A model generated the notes under the pieces. That model ran no database searches and had not been told where the DNA came from. It saw only the letters and a program-made list of their open reading frames with translations. Positions 60,885-64,000 of a stretch of DNA of 64,000 nt are shown in pieces (positions within the stretch are counted from its first letter, which is position 1; each line of letters begins with the position of its first letter). The position numbers and the translations under genes are program-made. This DNA is from Microbacterium sp. BH-3-3-3. Lineage in GTDB: Bacteria; Actinomycetota; Actinomycetes; Actinomycetales; Microbacteriaceae. The DNA lies in NCBI RefSeq assembly GCF_001792815.1, contig NZ_CP017674.1, positions 2,790,001 through 2,854,000 of the forward strand. The letters run 5' to 3'.

Positions 60885-62324
60885 CTAGTAGACCGTGGTG
60901 GGTGTGTTCTCGACGGAGTCGTCGTGCACGGCGTTCGGATCGGGCAGGGGGTCGGGACCCTTCTGCGCGTACTTCTTGATGAGTCCGAACTCGACGACGG
61001 CGAGGCTGGCGTACACGAGGGTGAAGGCGACGAGCGAGATGAGCACGCTCCAGCCCGGCACGCTGGGCGAGACGCCGTCCTGCGTGAGCATGAGACCGAA
61101 CACGATCCAGGGCTGACGGCCCATCTCGGTGAACACCCACCCGACGAGGCTCGCGAGCATCGGCAGGGGAGCGGCCCAGATCGCGACGCGCCACATCCAG
61201 GGTGCGACCGGGCGGGTGGCCTTCTTGCGCGTGACCCAGAGGCCCACGACGCTGACCAGCGCGGCGATACCGCCGAGGGCGATCATCCAGCGGAACGCCC
61301 AGTAGGTGACCCACAGCACGGGCGCGAAGTTGCCGTCGACCTGGTCGGCGAACTGCGGGAACATCTGCTGGCTGTACAGCGTGTTCAAGTCGTTGATGCC
61401 CTCGACGCAGCCGTCGAGCGAGTGCGTCGACAGGATGCTGAGCAGGAACGGCACCCGGATCGAGAACAGCTCGCTCGTGCCGTCGGGGGTGCCGAGCGTG
61501 AAGATCGAGAACGAGGCATCCTGACCGCAGACGGTGTGGAACGTCGCCTCGGCGGCGGCCATCTTCATCGGCTGCGTCGCGACCATGACCAGGCTGAGCT
61601 GATCGCCGACGACGGCGACGAGGACGAACGACACGAGCGTGGACCACAGGCCGAAACGCAGGGTCTTGCGCATCATGTCGGTGTTCTGGCCGCGGGCCAT
61701 GTGCCAGGCCGAGATGGCGACGACGATCATGGCGGCGAACATCCAGCCCGCGAAGATCGTGTGCGGGAAGGCCGCGAGGGCGACCGGGTTGGTCAGCAGG
61801 GCCCAGAAGTCCACGAGTTCGGCGCGATGCCCCTCGGCGGACATCTGATACCCGACCGGGTTCTGCATGAAGGCGTTGGCGGCGATGATGAAGTACGCCG
61901 AGAGGGTGGCGCCGATCGTCGCCATCCAGATGCTGGCGAGGTGGGCGAGGCGGGGGAGCTTGTCCCACCCGAAGATCCAGAGGCCGATGAACGTCGCCTC
62001 GAGGAAGAAGGCGAGCAGTCCCTCGAACGCGAGGGGGGCGCCGAACACGTCGCCGACGAAGCGCGAGTACGCCGACCAGTTCATGCCGAACTGGAACTCC
62101 TGCACGATCCCCGTCACGACGCCCATGGCGAAGTTGATGAGGAAGATCTTGCCGAAGAAGCGCGTGATGTGCAGCCAACGCACGTCTCCGGTGCGGTACC
62201 AGACCGTCTGGAAGATGGCCACGACCAACGACATCCCGAGCGTGAGCGGCACGAAGAGGAAGTGGTACAGGGTCGTCAACCCGAACTGCCAGCGGGCGAG
62301 AGCCAGGGGGTCGAGCCACTCCAT
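60885..62324 (-). CDS. cydA: Cytochrome bd oxidase subunit I
   Basis: 479 residues. Heme ligand His near residue 21 (TTLYHFLFVPLTLG), QEFQFGMNWSAYSRFVGDVF, GRQPWIVFG (quinol region), with nine helices. The ATG at 62324 is chosen because upstream in-frame codons overlap the promoter palindrome. Heme b558 axial ligands and the Q-loop Lys/Glu area appear complete. First gene of cydABDC, divergent from a PadR regulator. Confidence 0.95.
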   Translation of the reverse strand: MEWLDPLALARWQFGLTTLYHFLFVPLTLGMSLVVAIFQTVWYRTGDVRWLHITRFFGKIFLINFAMGVVTGIVQEFQFGMNWSAYSRFVGDVFGAPLAFEGLLAFFLEATFIGLWIFGWDKLPRLAHLASIWMATIGATLSAYFIIAANAFMQNPVGYQMSAEGHRAELVDFWALLTNPVALAAFPHTIFAGWMFAAMIVVAISAWHMARGQNTDMMRKTLRFGLWSTLVSFVLVAVVGDQLSLVMVATQPMKMAAAEATFHTVCGQDASFSIFTLGTPDGTSELFSIRVPFLLSILSTHSLDGCVEGINDLNTLYSQQMFPQFADQVDGNFAPVLWVTYWAFRWMIALGGIAALVSVVGLWVTRKKATRPVAPWMWRVAIWAAPLPMLASLVGWVFTEMGRQPWIVFGLMLTQDGVSPSVPGWSVLISLVAFTLVYASLAVVEFGLIKKYAQKGPDPLPDPNAVHDDSVENTPTTVY

Positions 62325-62350
62325 CAGGAGCCTCCGATCGAACCGGATTG

Positions 62351-62365
62351 TGTGGTCAGACCACA
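62351..62365. promoter_or_regulatory. Palindrome in the cydA promoter region
   Basis: TGTGGTCAGACCACA (arms TGTGGTC and GACCACA around one A) is a perfect 15-bp palindrome, 27 bp upstream of cydA. It could be a site for a GntR-, CRP/FNR- or PadR-type factor. Confidence 0.6.
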
Positions 62366-62457
62366 TGCTACGCCGGGCTCCGGAGCGCCGTTCGGGGTTG
62401 CCTCGGCGTCGAACCATATACTGAGCAAGTCATTTTCGAGCCCGCCGGGAGGCCGCC

Positions 62458-63009
62458 GTGTCGGTACGTCAGAGCCTGCTCGCGATCCTCGATCGCGGCG
62501 CCTGCTACGGCTCTCAGCTGCGCGCGGAGTACCACCGGCGCACCGGCGCCACGGTCAACGTCGGGCAGGTCTACACGACCCTCGAACGCCTCGAACGCGA
62601 CGGTCTCGTGGTCGGCCGCGGCCTCGACGACGAGGGGCGCATGCTGTGGGAGCCCACCGAGGCCGGACGCCTCGAAGCGCGCACCTGGCTGTCCACCGCG
62701 TCGCAGATCGAGAAGCGCGACGAGGTCGCCCTCAAGATCGCGCTGGCCGTCACCCTTCCCGGCGCCGACGTCGACGGCATCCTCTCGGCTCAGCGCGCGG
62801 CTGTGCGGCAGGCGCTCGCCGACCCCGAAGCGCCGAGCGAGACGACGGATGCCGTGTCGGCGGCCATCGTGCGCGCCGCACGACGCGCCCGGCTCGACGC
62901 CGACCTGCGCTGGCTGGACGACGTCGAAGAGCTCACGCGCGGGAGCGCTCCGTTCGCGCTATCGGCCGATCGGCCGCGACGCGGTCGGCCCGCGCGCTCC
63001 GCGCTCTGA
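62458..63009 (+). CDS. PadR-family transcriptional regulator
   Basis: 183 residues. N-terminal PadR winged helix (LLAILDRGACYGSQLRAEYH, TVNVGQVYTTLERLERDGLV), then a helical C-terminal dimerisation region. GTG 62458 is preceded by GGGAGG. It is divergent from cydA, so it is the best local candidate for controlling the oxidase; PadR repressors usually sense small phenolic or toxic ligands. Confidence 0.88.
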   Translation: MSVRQSLLAILDRGACYGSQLRAEYHRRTGATVNVGQVYTTLERLERDGLVVGRGLDDEGRMLWEPTEAGRLEARTWLSTASQIEKRDEVALKIALAVTLPGADVDGILSAQRAAVRQALADPEAPSETTDAVSAAIVRAARRARLDADLRWLDDVEELTRGSAPFALSADRPRRGRPARSAL

Positions 63010-63108
63010 CCCGCGAGTATCCCCGTCCGGGCCTTTCGTCAAGCCCGCGGTGCGTCACCGGGTCGCGTCGCAGTCTGGAGGGACGCGGGCGACCCAAGGA
63101 GCACTCGC

Positions 63109-63390
63109 ATGGTCATGGAAGCACCTCTCACCAGCCGAGGGTCGACGAAGAAGGCCGCCGCGAACGCCTCTTCGCCCGTCACGCCCCCCGCCCTCACAGA
63201 GATCCCGTGGACGCGCATCGACCTCGACCTGTACGAGGTCGCCCGCGACGGGTACATCGTCGGCTACGTCGAGGTCGTCGGAGCGGTCTTCGTGGCCCTG
63301 GGCGGCTCGCGCTACGACCGCGCGGTCGAGGTGTCGCAGAACGTCACGTTCCACGCCGCCGTCGACGCGCTGCTGCGGCGCGTGCTCTGA
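63109..63390 (+). CDS. Small conserved-looking protein, unknown
   Basis: 93 residues. The first 30 are Ser/Thr/Ala/Pro-rich; the remainder (PWTRIDLDLYEVARDGYIVG, YVEVVGAVFVALGG) looks like a small alpha/beta fold. GGAG at 63100-63103 precedes ATG 63109. No family recognised and no neighbour gives its role. Confidence 0.6.
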   Translation: MVMEAPLTSRGSTKKAAANASSPVTPPALTEIPWTRIDLDLYEVARDGYIVGYVEVVGAVFVALGGSRYDRAVEVSQNVTFHAAVDALLRRVL

Positions 63391-63412
63391 CCTCGCCCTC
63401 GAGAGAGCGGTC

Positions 63413-63748
63413 TCAGCGGGCGAGCGTGTAACCCGCCTCGTCGATCGCGGCGGCGAGTTGAGCTTCGTCGACGGCGCCCGTCGAGGCGATGCGCACGAGC
63501 GATTCCCCTCCGACGTGCAGCTCGACGTCGACCACCTCGACGCCGTCGAGGGCGGAGAGCTCTTCGGTGACCGCGCGCACGCAGTGGTCGCACGTCATCC
63601 CCTCGACGCGCAGGGTGTCGGCGGCCGCCACGGAAGCAGCGGAGACGGCGGAGGCGGCGGGCGCCGACGCGTGTCCGCAGCCGCAGCCCGAGCCGCAGCC
63701 GCCCGCGTTCGTCGAGGACAGGCCGAGGTCGAGGCGTCGTTCGGTCAT
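63413..63748 (-). CDS. Copper-chaperone-like HMA protein
   Basis: 111 residues. The C-terminal 68 residues form a heavy-metal-associated fold with GMTCDHCV. A Cys-rich N-terminal stretch (GGCGSGCGCGHAS, about 19-31) adds a second possible metal site. AAGGAG precedes ATG 63748. It lies 11 bp after the CsoR gene, so it is likely a copper chaperone under CsoR control. Confidence 0.85.
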   Translation of the reverse strand: MTERRLDLGLSSTNAGGCGSGCGCGHASAPAASAVSAASVAAADTLRVEGMTCDHCVRAVTEELSALDGVEVVDVELHVGGESLVRIASTGAVDEAQLAAAIDEAGYTLAR

Positions 63749-63759
63749 GGGGGTCTCCT

Positions 63760-64000
63760 TCACGAGCGGACCAGACGCGCGATGGCCTGATTCGCCTCTT
63801 TGAGCTTCTCTTCGGCGACGGGGCCGCCCTGTTGGGCCGCCTCGGCGACGCAGTGCGACAGGTGGTCGTCGAGCAGGGACAGGGCGACGTTCTCGAGGGC
63901 CTTGGTGACCGCCGACACCTGCGTGAGGATGTCGATGCAGTACTGGTCGTCGTCGACCATGCGGGCGATGCCGCGCACCTGTCCCTCCGCGCGGCGCAGG
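63760..64000 (-). CDS. csoR: CsoR-family metal-responsive repressor, 5' end missing
   Basis: The gene runs off the right edge; 79 residues remain, beginning RRAEGQVRGIARM. The Cu(I) ligands of CsoR are visible: Cys in DDQYCIDIL and the H-x-x-x-C pair in DDHLSHCVAEA. An internal ATG at 63978 is not the true start. It should bind DNA until Cu(I) releases it, controlling the HMA gene downstream and probably a copper ATPase outside the window. Confidence 0.85.
   Translation of the reverse strand, partial: LRRAEGQVRGIARMVDDDQYCIDILTQVSAVTKALENVALSLLDDHLSHCVAEAAQQGGPVAEEKLKEANQAIARLVRS

Noticed and set aside
60876..62319. Extended reading upstream of cydD through cydB and cydA
   Set aside because: It is cydD's frame continued backwards through two real genes; the conserved CydD N-terminus begins at the TTG at 59847.

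Overview
The window reads as chromosome from a high-GC actinobacterium of the family Microbacteriaceae, most likely Microbacterium or a close relative. This rests on the strong G/C third-position bias, GTG and TTG starts, many ATGA/GTGA stop-start overlaps, an actinobacterial NusG with a long acidic N-terminus, a Rhodococcus-type FAD putrescine oxidase, a cydABDC cluster, and the striking abundance of the heptamer GGATGCC and its complement GGCATCC. No rRNA, CRISPR array, insertion sequence or convincing prophage was seen. One tRNA (Trp, CCA) is present.

Layout. 1-9200: an RpiR-type regulator fragment, then a PucR-type regulator divergent from a putrescine/GABA catabolic operon (gabT, putrescine oxidase, universal stress protein, APC permease, aldehyde dehydrogenase). 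9200-26330: a dispersed translation/transcription cluster (tRNA-Trp, secE, nusG, rplK, rplA, rplJ, rplL). It is interrupted between nusG and rplK by an AbiEi-like/nuclease-like gene bracketed by two palindromic repeats. It is interrupted again between rplA and rplJ by about 11.7 kb of accessory genes: a polar amino-acid ABC transporter, nitronate monooxygenase, acylphosphatase, a LysE/LysG pair, an oxidoreductase, MarR plus a DHA2 drug pump, a YqaJ-like recombinase, a SIP-domain protein and a second AbiEi-like gene. 26500-35800: a very large cell-wall-anchored nuclease/5'-nucleotidase and a LacI-controlled sugar ABC operon. 36250-45450: DUF305/DUF3105 pair, Bcr-type pump, PAP2 phosphatase, HerA-like ATPase, MHS symporter and an SDR/DUF2867 protein. 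45530-55030: a molybdenum region with cofactor synthesis (mog/moaB, moaE; moaD-moaC-moeA-moeB-moaA) and molybdate uptake (HTH-TOBE regulator, modABC). A nucleotidyltransferase-HTH gene pair sits in the middle of it. 55040-56360: a compositionally different segment with a DUF2599 secreted protein and a small membrane protein. 56430-63010: cytochrome bd oxidase (cydA, cydB, cydD, cydC) divergent from a PadR regulator. 63100-64000: a small unknown protein, a copper-chaperone-like HMA protein and a CsoR-type repressor running off the end.

How it fits together. The left operon should import putrescine or GABA and convert it to succinate. The molybdenum block couples molybdate import to molybdopterin synthesis for molybdoenzymes that lie outside the window. 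The cyd block provides a high-affinity terminal oxidase. Most transporter operons carry an adjacent regulator with a recognisable palindromic site. Strong hairpins mark most operon ends, and several of these are built from inverted GGATGCC words. The most unusual signals are the iterated heptamer, a family of 66-68 bp four-box palindromes, two nuclease-like AbiEi paralogues with identically spaced acidic residues, the nucleotidyltransferase-HTH pair with its own operator, and the DUF2599 island.
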